Below, piece by piece: positions 25,095-34,357 of a stretch of 64,000 bases of DNA. The notes under the pieces were generated by a model. The model saw only the letters and a list, made by a program, of their open reading frames with translations. It did not search any database and had not been told where the DNA came from. Position 1 is the stretch's first letter, and each line of letters starts with the position of its first letter. The position numbers and the translations under genes are program-made. Origin of the DNA: CBDBJR01 sp965206445 (GTDB taxonomy: Bacteria > Pseudomonadota > Gammaproteobacteria > Arenicellales > Poriferihabitantaceae); contig CBDBJR010000002.1 in the NCBI GenBank assembly GCA_965206445.1, positions 868,001 to 932,000 of the forward strand. The letters are read 5' to 3'.

Positions 25095-25265
25095 GTTTAT
25101 GCCTCTTAAAGTGACGAATAACGGTTATCGAGCGGGTCGGCAACAGTCTGCCGGAATACCGCCGGAAAACAAAATTGTGCGAGCGCAGTACTATCCGCAA
25201 TCCGACAGCAAAAGTCAACCGCTGTTTGCCGGCTTTCGGCCTGCGGGGCGGCACCGATTCGGCGC

Positions 25266-26828
25266 ATGTCGGCAAGCCTGATCAAGGCCACCTCGGTGGT
25301 CGGCTCGGTCACCCTGCTGTCGCGCGTAAGCGGGCTGGCGCGCGACGTCGTGTTTGCCCATCTGCTGGGCGACAAAACCGCCGCCGATGTGTTCATCGTC
25401 GCCTTCAGGGTGCCCAATCTGTTTCGGCGATTGTCGGCGGAAGGCGCATTTTCGGCGGCCTTCGTACCGGTATTCACCGAATTCAGACAGCACAACAGCC
25501 ATCAGGAACAGCGCGCCTTCGTCAGCCTGATGTTCGGCCGGTTTGGCCTGGTGCTATCGCTGCTGTCGCTGCTCGGGGTGCTGTTTGCCCCGGCGGTGAT
25601 CAGCCTGCTGGCCCCGGGCTTTCACGCCGATGCCGACCAATATCAGCTGGCGGTCGATGCCACCCGGATCACGTTTCCCTATCTGCTGTTCATCTCCCTG
25701 GTGGCGATGTCGGCGGGGATGTTGAACACCTGCGGGCGTTTTGCCGCCCCGGCGGCGACGCCGTTGCTGCTGAATATCTGTCTGATTGGCGCGGCGCTCG
25801 GGCTGGCGCCGTATTTTTCCGCCGCCCCGATTGCCCTGGCGGTCGGCGTCGTGGTCGCCGGCGTGGCACAACTGCTGTTTCAACTGCCGTTTCTGCGCCG
25901 CGAAAAACTGCTGGTTCGTCCGCGCATCCGCAGCGACGCCGACAGCAAAACCGCCGACGCCGGCACCCGAAAAGTATTGCGCCTGATGCTACCGGTGCTG
26001 TTCGGCTCCTCGGTCGATCAACTCAATATCCTGATTGGCACGCTGCTGGCGTCGCTGATGGCCACCGGCAGCATTTCCTGGCTGTACTACGCCGGTCGTC
26101 TGGTAGAATTCCCGCTCGGGGTATTTGGCATCGCCCTGGCCACGGTGATTCTGCCGAGTCTGTCAAAAGAGTATGCCACCGTTTCGTCTGCGGCCTTTTA
26201 CGGCACGCTCGAATGGGCGCTGCGCTGGGTGCTGCTGATCTGTGTGCCGGCAACGGTGGGGCTGGTTCTGCTGGCGCAGCCGATGGTCGTGACGATCTAT
26301 TTTTATGGTGACTTCTCTATCAACGGTATCTATAAAGTGGCCGGCAGCGTGATCGCGTTTGGCCTCGGGCTGACGGCGATTGTGCTGACCAAGGTGTTTG
26401 TTGCGGCTTTTTACGCGCGTCAGGATACCCGCACACCGGTGCGCATCGGCGTGATTGCGATTGCCGTCAATCTGGTGGTCTGCCTGCTGCTGTTCACGCC
26501 GTTGCAGCACATCGGGCTGGCGCTGGCCGCCTCCATCGCGGCGGTGGTCAATGCCGCGCTGCTGTATCGCGCATTGCACCGGCAGGGGTTCCGCATCGCC
26601 GCCGTCTGGGTGCGCTTTGCGGCGCAGGTGGCGGGCGCCACGCTGTTGATGGCCGCCGTCCTGCTCTGGCTGCGCGGCGATACGGCGGACTGGATAGCCG
26701 CACCGGCGCTCACTCGCATCGCGCAATTGGGTGGCCTGGTGGTGTCGGCGGGCGCGGTTTACGGCCTCAGCCTGCTGCTGCTGGGGCTGAAGATCAGCTG
26801 GTTATCGGGCCGGCGGGCGGATAGCTGA
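25266..26828 (+). CDS. murJ: Lipid II flippase MurJ
   Basis: 520 residues with about fourteen membrane segments, MOP/MATE superfamily. The N-terminus (LIKATSVVGSVTLLSRVSGLARDVV, then ADVFIVAFRVPNLFRRLSAEGAFS) is diagnostic for MurJ/MviN. GVFGIALATVILPSLS in the middle is also conserved. It flips the peptidoglycan precursor lipid II across the inner membrane. Its stop overlaps ribF by one base (TGATG). Confidence 0.96.
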   Translation: MSASLIKATSVVGSVTLLSRVSGLARDVVFAHLLGDKTAADVFIVAFRVPNLFRRLSAEGAFSAAFVPVFTEFRQHNSHQEQRAFVSLMFGRFGLVLSLLSLLGVLFAPAVISLLAPGFHADADQYQLAVDATRITFPYLLFISLVAMSAGMLNTCGRFAAPAATPLLLNICLIGAALGLAPYFSAAPIALAVGVVVAGVAQLLFQLPFLRREKLLVRPRIRSDADSKTADAGTRKVLRLMLPVLFGSSVDQLNILIGTLLASLMATGSISWLYYAGRLVEFPLGVFGIALATVILPSLSKEYATVSSAAFYGTLEWALRWVLLICVPATVGLVLLAQPMVVTIYFYGDFSINGIYKVAGSVIAFGLGLTAIVLTKVFVAAFYARQDTRTPVRIGVIAIAVNLVVCLLLFTPLQHIGLALAASIAAVVNAALLYRALHRQGFRIAAVWVRFAAQVAGATLLMAAVLLWLRGDTADWIAAPALTRIAQLGGLVVSAGAVYGLSLLLLGLKISWLSGRRADS

Positions 26829-27790
26829 TGCGACTGCTGCGCTCGCTCCACGCCCGCGGTTTGCCGCAGCAGGGCTGTGTGCTGACGATTGGCACCTACG
26901 ATGCGGTGCACATCGGCCATCAGCAGATTCTGCGCGCCCTCAAGGCGAAATCGACCGCGTTGAACCTGCCGCTGGTGGTCATGACGTTTGCCCCCCGCCC
27001 GGCGGAGTTTTTTCACCGTGAACGCGCGCCCGTCCGGCTCACCAACCTGGCGTCAAGATACTTTGCCCTGGCGCAATGCGGGGTCGATGTGATGCTGTGC
27101 CTGCCGTTTAACCGCACACTGGCGCAGCTGTCGGCGGTCGATTTCATCCAGACCATTCTGGTTGACAGACTGGCGGTGCGCAGCCTGCTGGTGGGCGATG
27201 ATTTCCGCTTTGGCCGTGACCGGCGCGGCGATTACCGCCTGCTGCAAGCGCACGCGGCGGGCGGCGGCTTTGACGTCGCCCGGTTGGCGACGGTGTCGGT
27301 GCAGGCCGAAAGAGTCAGCAGCAGCCGGGTTCGCGCCGCGCTGCTGCACGGCGACCTGGCGACCGCCAGACAGTTGCTTGGCCGGCCTTACAGCATCGTC
27401 GGTCGGGTCCTGTACGGGCGTCAGCTTGGCCGGCAATGGGGCTTTCCGACGCTCAACCTCCGGGTCGGCGACCGCCCGGCGCTCACCGGCGTATTCGCGG
27501 TGCGGGTGGCCGGCATCGATGCGCAGCCGCTGCCGGGCGTCGCCAACCTCGGCTGGCGCCCGACGGTCGATGGGGCGACCGCCCTGCTGGAGGTGCACCT
27601 GTTTGATGTTGATCGCGATCTCTATGGCCGGCGCATCTGCGTCGCGTTTCTCGACCGCATCCGCGCAGAAAAAAAGTTTGCCTCGTTGGCGCAATTGCAG
27701 GCGCAGATTGCCGACGACGTCCGGGTGGCCCGGGCACGCCTCGAGTCGATGCCGGCAGACCCCGCCGCCGGATCAGATAGCGCCCGATGA
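26828..27790 (+). CDS. ribF: Bifunctional riboflavin kinase / FAD synthetase
   Basis: 320 residues. The N-terminal adenylyltransferase domain has GTYDAVHIGHQQIL (an HxGH-type motif), and the C-terminal riboflavin kinase domain has VLYGRQLGRQWGFPTLNL and DRIRAEKKFASLAQLQAQI. It makes FMN and FAD, needed by several flavoenzymes in this window. It overlaps murJ and lspA (ATGA at 27787-27790). Confidence 0.95.
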   Translation: MRLLRSLHARGLPQQGCVLTIGTYDAVHIGHQQILRALKAKSTALNLPLVVMTFAPRPAEFFHRERAPVRLTNLASRYFALAQCGVDVMLCLPFNRTLAQLSAVDFIQTILVDRLAVRSLLVGDDFRFGRDRRGDYRLLQAHAAGGGFDVARLATVSVQAERVSSSRVRAALLHGDLATARQLLGRPYSIVGRVLYGRQLGRQWGFPTLNLRVGDRPALTGVFAVRVAGIDAQPLPGVANLGWRPTVDGATALLEVHLFDVDRDLYGRRICVAFLDRIRAEKKFASLAQLQAQIADDVRVARARLESMPADPAAGSDSAR

Positions 27791-28254
27791 GATACCGCTA
27801 CTATCTGCTGATTGCCGCGTTGATGCTGGCGGCGGATCAGGCCACCAAGCGCGTCGCCTGGGAATCGCTGCTGGGCAAACCGCCGGTCGAGGTGCTGCCG
27901 TTTGTGCAGTTTGTGCTGGTGCTCAATCGCGGCGCCGCGTTTGGGCTGTTCCGGCAGGCCGACGGCCGGGCGGTGATTTTCCTGTCGCTATTGGCGGCGG
28001 TGACCAGCCTGGTTATACTGGTCTGGCTATGGCGGGTGCACCGGGTCGATGCGCTGCTGGGGCTGTCGCTGTGTCTGATTATGGGCGGCGCGCTCGGCAA
28101 TCTGGTCGATCGGGTGCGCTATCAATACGTGATTGATTTTATCTCGGTATTTTATGATGGCTGGTACTTCCCGGTGTTCAACCTGGCCGACAGCGCGATT
28201 ACCGTCGGCGCCGTGCTGTTTCTGTGCGGCAACCTGAGAGCGCGGCGGGCATGA
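27787..28254 (+). CDS. lspA: Lipoprotein signal peptidase
   Basis: 155 residues and four membrane segments. The catalytic aspartates lie in GALGNLVDRVRYQYVIDFI and FNLADSAITVG, with ADQATKR near the N-terminus and LNRGAAFGL in the periplasmic loop. It cleaves prolipoproteins after lipidation. In many gammaproteobacteria ileS separates ribF and lspA; here lspA overlaps ribF directly. Confidence 0.95.
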   Translation: MRYRYYLLIAALMLAADQATKRVAWESLLGKPPVEVLPFVQFVLVLNRGAAFGLFRQADGRAVIFLSLLAAVTSLVILVWLWRVHRVDALLGLSLCLIMGGALGNLVDRVRYQYVIDFISVFYDGWYFPVFNLADSAITVGAVLFLCGNLRARRA

Positions 28255-29201
28255 GCGCACAGCCGGGTCACATGCGGGTACTGCTGGCCAACCCACGGGG
28301 CTTTTGCGCCGGCGTCGACCGGGCGATTGACATTGTCGAGCGCGCGCTGGAGAAATACGGCGCCCCGGTCTACGTGCGCCATGAAGTCGTACACAACCGT
28401 TTCGTGGTCGGCCAGCTGAAGCAAAAGGGCGCGATTTTTGTCGACCGGATCGAGCAGATTCCGCCCGGGGCGACCGTGGTATTCAGCGCCCACGGGGTGC
28501 CCCGGCAGGTACGACAAGCCGCGCAGCAGCGCGGGTTGAACGTCTTCGACGCCACCTGCCCGCTGGTGACCAAAGTGCACGTTGAGGTGGCGCAGTACCG
28601 CAAGCGCGGCCTGGAATGCATCTTGATCGGCCACGCCGGCCACCCCGAGGTCGAAGGCACGATGGGGCAGGCGGATGACGGCATTATGCTGGTGGAAAAC
28701 CGGCGGGACGTTGCCGGGCTGACGGTGCGCGATGCGAAAAAACTGGCCTACGTCAGCCAGACGACGCTGTCGGTTGACGATACGGCCAGAATTGTCGACC
28801 AACTCAAGCAACGCTTCCCGGACATTATCGGCCCGCGCAAGGACGATATCTGCTACGCCACGCAAAACCGGCAGGACGCGGTAAAAAGGCTGTCGCAGCA
28901 CTGCGACGTGGTGTTTGTCGTCGGCTCGCCCAACAGCTCCAACTCCAACCGCCTGCGGGAAATCGCCGAACAGCGCGGCCTGCCGGCCTATCTGATTGAC
29001 GATGCGGCGGAAATACGCGCCGAGTGGCTGCACGGAAAAACCTGCGCCGGCGTCACCGCCGGCGCCTCGGCGCCGGAATCGCTGGTGCAGCAGGTGGTCA
29101 GCCGATTGAGTGGTGGCCGTGGCGCCGAACAGCTGGCCGGGCCGCAGGAAAAAGTCGCCTTTTCATTGCCGCTCAGGCTGAAGCAGCAGTCGGGCGGCTA
29201 A
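28251..29201 (+). CDS. ispH: 4-hydroxy-3-methylbut-2-enyl diphosphate reductase
   Basis: 316 residues; last step of the MEP pathway, forming IPP and DMAPP. The three iron-sulfur cysteines are visible in NPRGFCAGVDRAI, DATCPLVTKVH and GKTCAGVTAGAS; SSNSNRLREIA contacts the diphosphate. ATG 28251 overlaps the lspA stop (ATGA). An fkpB gene usually lies between lspA and ispH but is absent. Confidence 0.96.
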   Translation: MSAQPGHMRVLLANPRGFCAGVDRAIDIVERALEKYGAPVYVRHEVVHNRFVVGQLKQKGAIFVDRIEQIPPGATVVFSAHGVPRQVRQAAQQRGLNVFDATCPLVTKVHVEVAQYRKRGLECILIGHAGHPEVEGTMGQADDGIMLVENRRDVAGLTVRDAKKLAYVSQTTLSVDDTARIVDQLKQRFPDIIGPRKDDICYATQNRQDAVKRLSQHCDVVFVVGSPNSSNSNRLREIAEQRGLPAYLIDDAAEIRAEWLHGKTCAGVTAGASAPESLVQQVVSRLSGGRGAEQLAGPQEKVAFSLPLRLKQQSGG

Positions 29202-29270
29202 ACGGCATTCGCCGACGAGCGCACACCGGCGGTGCGCCGTGATGGCCGGAAGAAACGCGCTTTTTGTACT

Positions 29271-29292
29271 CCCCCCTGACATGTCAGGGGGG
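29271..29292. repeat. 22-bp perfect palindrome
   Basis: CCCCCCTGACA followed by its exact complement TGTCAGGGGGG, between ispH and the end of pilE. There is no T tract on either side, so it is not a standard intrinsic terminator; it could be a protein site or a bidirectional hairpin. Confidence 0.7.
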
Positions 29293-29322
29293 CTGTATGC
29301 GAGCTGCTTTAACGCGCTGCGC

Positions 29323-29847
29323 CTAATTCCAGCAATCGTCGGTAGCGACGCTCCCGCTATCTTTTGCCCGACGTCTGCCAAACGAGTCGAGCTCAAACCG
29401 GGCACATTCGGTGTCTTTTAATGTGACACCATGCCAGGCCTCGGCAGCCAGTTCAAAACAGTCATTTCTTGGCGGTGTGCAACTGAGGGTGCTTATTCTG
29501 TAATGCTGCTCTTTATCTTCACTCCAGATCTGGTTGATTCCCAGAGAGGGGTCAGGGGGGTTGGGGGGGGGATAGCCCAACTGCGCGACCGTGAGTGCAT
29601 ATTGGCCATTGTTGCTAAAAAACAACTCCTGGCGTGCGGCCATTGTGGTCAAACCGATCATCGCATCCGAGCGGGCGGATTCGGTCACATAGTTGAGGTA
29701 GCTCGGCACCGCCAATGCGGTCAGGATGCCGAGCACGGTTACCACTATCATCAACTCAATCAGCGTATAGCCGCGGGACCGCCCCGCCCGGTTTGTGCAC
29801 GGGGGGCCGTTGCGGGGGGGGGGATACGCCGGTTTATTCATACGCAT
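29323..29847 (-). CDS. pilE: Type IV pilin-like protein PilE
   Basis: 174 residues. A long basic prepilin leader (26 residues, RSRG before cleavage) is followed by YTLIELMIVVTVLGILTALA with Glu5, the substrate for PilD. The rest is a minor-pilin domain of the PilE class: ARSDAMIGLTTMAARQELFF, QYALTVAQLGY and two C-terminal cysteines (TECARFEL, DDCWN). It is the last gene of the fimT-pilV-W-X-Y1-E operon and starts right after the pilY1 stop. The coding strand contains runs of ten and nine C, unusual for a gene whose frame must hold. Confidence 0.92.
   Translation of the reverse strand: MRMNKPAYPPPRNGPPCTNRAGRSRGYTLIELMIVVTVLGILTALAVPSYLNYVTESARSDAMIGLTTMAARQELFFSNNGQYALTVAQLGYPPPNPPDPSLGINQIWSEDKEQHYRISTLSCTPPRNDCFELAAEAWHGVTLKDTECARFELDSFGRRRAKDSGSVATDDCWN
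29563..29571 (-). repeat. C9 homopolymer inside pilE
   Basis: Nine G on the plus strand (nine C in the coding strand), encoding the Pro run in GYPPPNPPDP of mature PilE. A six-base tract (29555-29560) lies two bases away. One-base slippage would truncate or change the C-terminal half. Confidence 0.85.
29814..29823 (-). repeat. C10 homopolymer in the pilE leader
   Basis: Ten G on the plus strand (ten C in the coding strand), codons 9-12 of pilE, within the prepilin leader (AYPPPRN). A further six-base tract is at 29801-29806. Loss or gain of one base would switch PilE off before the pilin domain is made. Confidence 0.88.
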
Positions 29848-32800
29848 CTACTGCGCATCTTCCTGAATCCAATAGCCCAGTGTGGCGCGCTGGTCGGTAA
29901 TATCAATCGGCAGCAGATCACGGCCGAAAAGAATTTTACCGTCGCGATCGCCCAGATTGGGGTAGATCACTTTGGGGACCGGGGGGATGCCGGATGATCT
30001 CAATTTGATGCGGCGGTCCTCCAGCGTCAAATCACTATCGGGAGTCGGGTCGTCGAAATCGATCACCGGGCTGCCGTCGAAAACACTGACTATATACACC
30101 CGGCCAGTGCCGAAATTATTGCCGCAAACGGTCGCCTCCGATAGCGGCGGTGTATAGGTGGTAAAAATCACGCTGCCATCGATAGTGATGGATTCGGACA
30201 GCGCTTTTTCCCCCTCGGTGGGGTCCGAGGTGCCGATATTGATGTACCACCCGCGCGTATTCAGCGTATTCAGCTCGTCGGCGTCGCTCGGCTCCAGAGC
30301 ATCGAGCGGGGTCGTCTCAAAATCCCGGTTGGTCACATCCAACAGGTGGGACGGGTGGATTTTGACGGCGAGATAGCTGGCCGGCCTGCTGCTGACGTCG
30401 TCGTATTTCAAGACATACAGGCGGTCGTCTATTTCTGTGTTCAGCGGATGGGCGCGATAGCCGGTGCCGATCGACAGCACAAACTGTAGCGGGTCGTCAG
30501 GCGACTTTTGTGCCAGCGAAATGTCGGGTGTGTTGTACAGCCGGCGATTGTTGGCAACGGTTGGCGGCTCCCCGACGTCTACCTGCAAGTCGGCAATCAC
30601 CCCGCCGGTAATGCGGTTGGTGAGCTCAAAGTCATTTTTGTTGACGCTGGTCACCTGATTATTGATATCAAAGCGCCAGATCTGCCCGCTGGCATCCGCG
30701 GCAAAAAAGCTCTCCCAGACACCGTCGCCCTGAACATCAACCGGACGAATTTCCGAGGGGAAGCCGTACCGCATGTCCAAGAGGTCCAAATCGGGCTCGA
30801 CGGTCTGCCCAGGGATAACCGATTGGATAGCGCCCGCGCTCGCCCACCAGATAAACCTGCCGGTTTTGGCATCCAGAATATACACGGCGTTGCCTTTGCT
30901 GTCCGCAGTACGGAATCCGCCGGACAGGTCATCTGCATTGTCGTAGCCGCCGCCGACCAATATGACGTCTTTTCTGACCAGTCCAAGCCCGTTGGTATTC
31001 GGCACCAATATCGTGCCGTGGCGCGGTGTGGACCAGGTTTGCCCCAGCCGACGGAACGGCATCGCCTCGTTCGGCGGGATATTGGCCGGGTTGATTTCCC
31101 ACAGCAGTTTCGGTGCTGCCGGGTCGGTAATATCGAATGCAAACAGGATGTTGCCGCCGCGCCGCTGGCCGAAATAGACGTATATATGATCGCCCTGGTC
31201 CGCGTTGATGGTGCCGTCGTTGTTTGCATCGTGCCGCCAGATCTCGACCGTGCCGTCGAGCCGATAGGTAATATCCGGATTAGTACCACGCGGCAAGTTT
31301 TTATACAGCTCATCCATTGTCTTGAGTATCGGCTTGGGGACGATAGAAAAGCGCTCCAACCGGTCGGTGTCGGCCGCTTCGGTTGCAAAGACGTGCAGGT
31401 AGCCGTCGTTGGTGGTGAGGACAATGGCTTTGTCATCCGGCCCGTAGTCAACCAGAACCGGCTCGGAGTGCAGCACCCCGCCCATCACCGGGCGGCCTTC
31501 ATCAGAATCGCCGTCGTTGTCCTGGTCGCGCACATCGACACCGCGCAGCCATCGAATGCGATCCAGGAACTCTTCTGGTGACAAGCCCGGCAGGCCCAAA
31601 GCCGCTCTGGTGATCGTGTTGGGATCTTCAACGTCAGCAATTTCGTTCGAATGATCTTTATCGATTGGAGTCAAGGCGATGCCGGTGCCGTCGAATTCAA
31701 GCGCATCCGGCGGATAGTCGGTCAGGTAGGTGTAAACCCGGCCGGAGCGGCTGCTCGCGTCATAACTGGAACTCGGGTACTTGAACAAACGATGGGCGGC
31801 GCCGCCGGCGGCGACCTCGGCGCCGTCCGGGCCCGCATCGGGCAAGGCCCAAAAGCTTTTGGCGTTTTCTGCAAATAAACCGAATTCATTAATCGCGTTG
31901 TTGCCGTTGGTGTCGGCAATGATTGCGCCGCTGTCGGCGTGCTCATCGGCTTGCAGGCGATATTTCTTGAGATTGCCGTTCCAATGCCGTAGCGGGCCTG
32001 GCTCGAACATCGAGAAATACAAATCGTTATCGTGGCGTAGCGAGTCGAAGTCATCGATGCCGAATACCGGGGCGACAAAGCCGACAGCGTCGTTCTGTAC
32101 CTCCACCAGGATTTCATCGAATGCCGCGTTGAGCTCTTCCGGATCGTTCACGGAAAAGACACTCCCACCAGGTCCACCCTGCCTAGCGGCTTCTTCCAAT
32201 GCGTCCTCGTTGACGCCGCCAAAACCGGCAACATAGTAAGAGACAATATTTTGCTCGCCGGGTAACGGCGCGTGATCCTGGGTGTACATGTAGTGGGCCA
32301 GCTCTGCCAGGCAGCTTTCTTCATTAGATGCGCATTCAACGCCGCTCAGACTGTCGATCAACGCATTCGCATCATCGTCGAACTGGGAGTCACCGTCGGT
32401 AAACATCAGCATATAGTTGTTGCCGCAACTGCTGGTGATGGGCGACTTGTAGGTGTGAGTGCCGGGCTGGAATGACTCGGGGTCGCTGCGGGTATGCGTG
32501 CAGTGCCCGCCGTAAGCGTCAATCTCGGCCTGGGTGACGAATCCATCATTAATAGCGTCTTTGTCTGTATGGTCTTCACAGGCCGTCACTTCGGCGGGCG
32601 TCCGCGGATCAGGATTATTGCCAAAATGGGCGTCTTCACCGCGAAAATAGCGCAGGGCCTCGTAGGCGGTCTCGGTCAATGGCGTCGCTATATTATGCAA
32701 CGCTCTCACAGTAATGCCGTCTTTTCTCGGCTGACCCTCCGAACCGACCGGACAGTCAGGGTCGCCTTTGTGTGGGGTTGGGCACGTGTGAGCGACGGTG

Positions 32801-33738
32801 GGGACAAACTCGCTATCCAGCTTGCGTTTTAATGCGTCCTTATTGGCCGGAATGTTGATATCTACAATGGGGTGGACAATGGCGCCGCCCTCGTTGTCGT
32901 TGTTGCCCCCAGCCCCTGCGCTGCTGTCCCCATACGCATCGAACCGCATCAGCCCGATATTGACGTTGACTGCTTTGTCAATCAGGTTTTTGGCCGCTTC
33001 GATAGTAATGTCTACGCGCGATCGAGTCGTTGAAGTTCGGTGGTAGTGATACCAGTTCAGGTAATCGGAGGTATAAATGGTGGACTGATAGGTAATGTCA
33101 TCCCACTGCAGGGCTTCGTCCTCTTCCGTTACCCAAGGAAAACCATTGAAGTTTCCTTTTCTGGGCCATGTATGGGAGTCAGATAGAAATGATAGCGATC
33201 CGTGTATGCCTTTATCCGCTTCACATTCTATCTCTTTATAGATGAAAAAGCTGTTCGGTTCTATTGGGATCCATCTGGAGGGGGGACTTGGAGAAACAGC
33301 AGCTAATTTACCCGTATAGCGTCCCTCCGTTTCCAGAGAAGAAGCCGCACAGGCATTATTAGCACCAGACGATTTTGTTATGTAATAGTCATAGGATGGA
33401 ACGCATTTTGGTGGGGTAGTATCACCGAACTGTAGATAGATGCGGTCTGTTCCACAGTCATCTGCGCCGGGAGGATACGGATTTCCCGGCCTATGAACGT
33501 ATTCCTCTACGGCTACGTCCCACAACATGCTGCTGGAGGTGTCAATCACGAGCAGTAAATTGGGGCGTACCGTATCGGAGCTGCTGGGGCTGGTATAAAT
33601 TTCAGTGTCGGCAGCATGGATGCCAAACGACAAGGCGGCAATGGCCAGGGTCAGGCCGATGCGCCGCAGGCGATGGGCAAACGGTATCGGGTATCGAGGT
33701 CCGGTCGCACAGAGTGCGTTTGTTAGTGGCTGATTCAT
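29848..33738 (-). CDS. pilY1: Type IV pilus tip adhesin/assembly factor PilY1
   Basis: 1296 residues. A signal peptide (RRIGLTLAIAALSFGIHAAD) is followed by a von Willebrand A-like domain with the MIDAS-type VIDTSSSM, and then a large central region with further vWA-like segments (NNYMLMFTDGDSQFDDD). The C-terminal beta-propeller has calcium-loop-like DQDNDGDSDEG and NNDGTINADQGD, and IYVYFGQRRGGNILFAFDI. PilY1 proteins sit at the pilus tip, aid extension and sense surfaces. A strong ribosome binding site (ACGGAGATCACC) supports ATG 33738. Confidence 0.94.
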   Translation of the reverse strand: MNQPLTNALCATGPRYPIPFAHRLRRIGLTLAIAALSFGIHAADTEIYTSPSSSDTVRPNLLLVIDTSSSMLWDVAVEEYVHRPGNPYPPGADDCGTDRIYLQFGDTTPPKCVPSYDYYITKSSGANNACAASSLETEGRYTGKLAAVSPSPPSRWIPIEPNSFFIYKEIECEADKGIHGSLSFLSDSHTWPRKGNFNGFPWVTEEDEALQWDDITYQSTIYTSDYLNWYHYHRTSTTRSRVDITIEAAKNLIDKAVNVNIGLMRFDAYGDSSAGAGGNNDNEGGAIVHPIVDINIPANKDALKRKLDSEFVPTVAHTCPTPHKGDPDCPVGSEGQPRKDGITVRALHNIATPLTETAYEALRYFRGEDAHFGNNPDPRTPAEVTACEDHTDKDAINDGFVTQAEIDAYGGHCTHTRSDPESFQPGTHTYKSPITSSCGNNYMLMFTDGDSQFDDDANALIDSLSGVECASNEESCLAELAHYMYTQDHAPLPGEQNIVSYYVAGFGGVNEDALEEAARQGGPGGSVFSVNDPEELNAAFDEILVEVQNDAVGFVAPVFGIDDFDSLRHDNDLYFSMFEPGPLRHWNGNLKKYRLQADEHADSGAIIADTNGNNAINEFGLFAENAKSFWALPDAGPDGAEVAAGGAAHRLFKYPSSSYDASSRSGRVYTYLTDYPPDALEFDGTGIALTPIDKDHSNEIADVEDPNTITRAALGLPGLSPEEFLDRIRWLRGVDVRDQDNDGDSDEGRPVMGGVLHSEPVLVDYGPDDKAIVLTTNDGYLHVFATEAADTDRLERFSIVPKPILKTMDELYKNLPRGTNPDITYRLDGTVEIWRHDANNDGTINADQGDHIYVYFGQRRGGNILFAFDITDPAAPKLLWEINPANIPPNEAMPFRRLGQTWSTPRHGTILVPNTNGLGLVRKDVILVGGGYDNADDLSGGFRTADSKGNAVYILDAKTGRFIWWASAGAIQSVIPGQTVEPDLDLLDMRYGFPSEIRPVDVQGDGVWESFFAADASGQIWRFDINNQVTSVNKNDFELTNRITGGVIADLQVDVGEPPTVANNRRLYNTPDISLAQKSPDDPLQFVLSIGTGYRAHPLNTEIDDRLYVLKYDDVSSRPASYLAVKIHPSHLLDVTNRDFETTPLDALEPSDADELNTLNTRGWYINIGTSDPTEGEKALSESITIDGSVIFTTYTPPLSEATVCGNNFGTGRVYIVSVFDGSPVIDFDDPTPDSDLTLEDRRIKLRSSGIPPVPKVIYPNLGDRDGKILFGRDLLPIDITDQRATLGYWIQEDAQ

Positions 33739-33804
33739 GGTGATCTCCGTGGGTTGCATTGTGGTTGACTGCCTGATAGTGGGTCGAGTTGCGCCGTAGC
33801 GGAT

Positions 33805-34356
33805 TTATCCGGGGCCGGGAATCGTGAGCCCTTGACGATGGACTGAGATTGCATTGCCGGAGCGGCCGTCGCTTCTGATCTCGAACAAATGCTCGACGGT
33901 CCTTGAATCCAGGCTATAGCCGATCGGCGTCCTGTTGATCGCACGCAGGTAGTAGACTTCGATCCGGGTATTGAGTGTATCGCTGGTGTCGTTGCAACTA
34001 CCCGGGGTGCCGCTTTGGCAGAGGTGCAGAACCCGCGGGCTGTCCGGGGTATTGGAGAGGGTGAACGCCGTGGGGTCGCGCAGGGCGGCGGCCAGCCCGG
34101 ATTCGGCATGCTGGAAGGCACTCAGCATATTTTGTGAGTTGGTTGTCATGCGTTGATCAAAGCTGCTGTCCTGCATCGACGAGATGCCGATGATGCTGAG
34201 AATCAGCAAAAAGATGATCGAGGTCAGCAGGGCCACCCCCGCCTGTGGTTGCAGCGGCTGCGGCGCCCGTTGTAGCTGGGTCGGGCGATTAGCGGGCAGC
34301 CCGTGCGTGAGCGCCGGATGATGCGAAGCTGGCAGGTTGTGTTTGGCGGTGGTCAT
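33805..34356 (-). CDS. pilX: Minor pilin PilX
   Basis: 183 residues. The class III-like N-terminus AGVALLTSIIFLLILSIIGI lacks Glu5, as usual for PilX, followed by SSMQDSSFDQRMTTNSQN and FQHAESGLAAAL, which are family hallmarks. I chose ATG 34356 (MTTAKHN); a longer frame reaches back into pilW. It ends 66 bases before pilY1. Confidence 0.88.
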   Translation of the reverse strand: MTTAKHNLPASHHPALTHGLPANRPTQLQRAPQPLQPQAGVALLTSIIFLLILSIIGISSMQDSSFDQRMTTNSQNMLSAFQHAESGLAAALRDPTAFTLSNTPDSPRVLHLCQSGTPGSCNDTSDTLNTRIEVYYLRAINRTPIGYSLDSRTVEHLFEIRSDGRSGNAISVHRQGLTIPGPG

Positions 34357-34357
34357 G

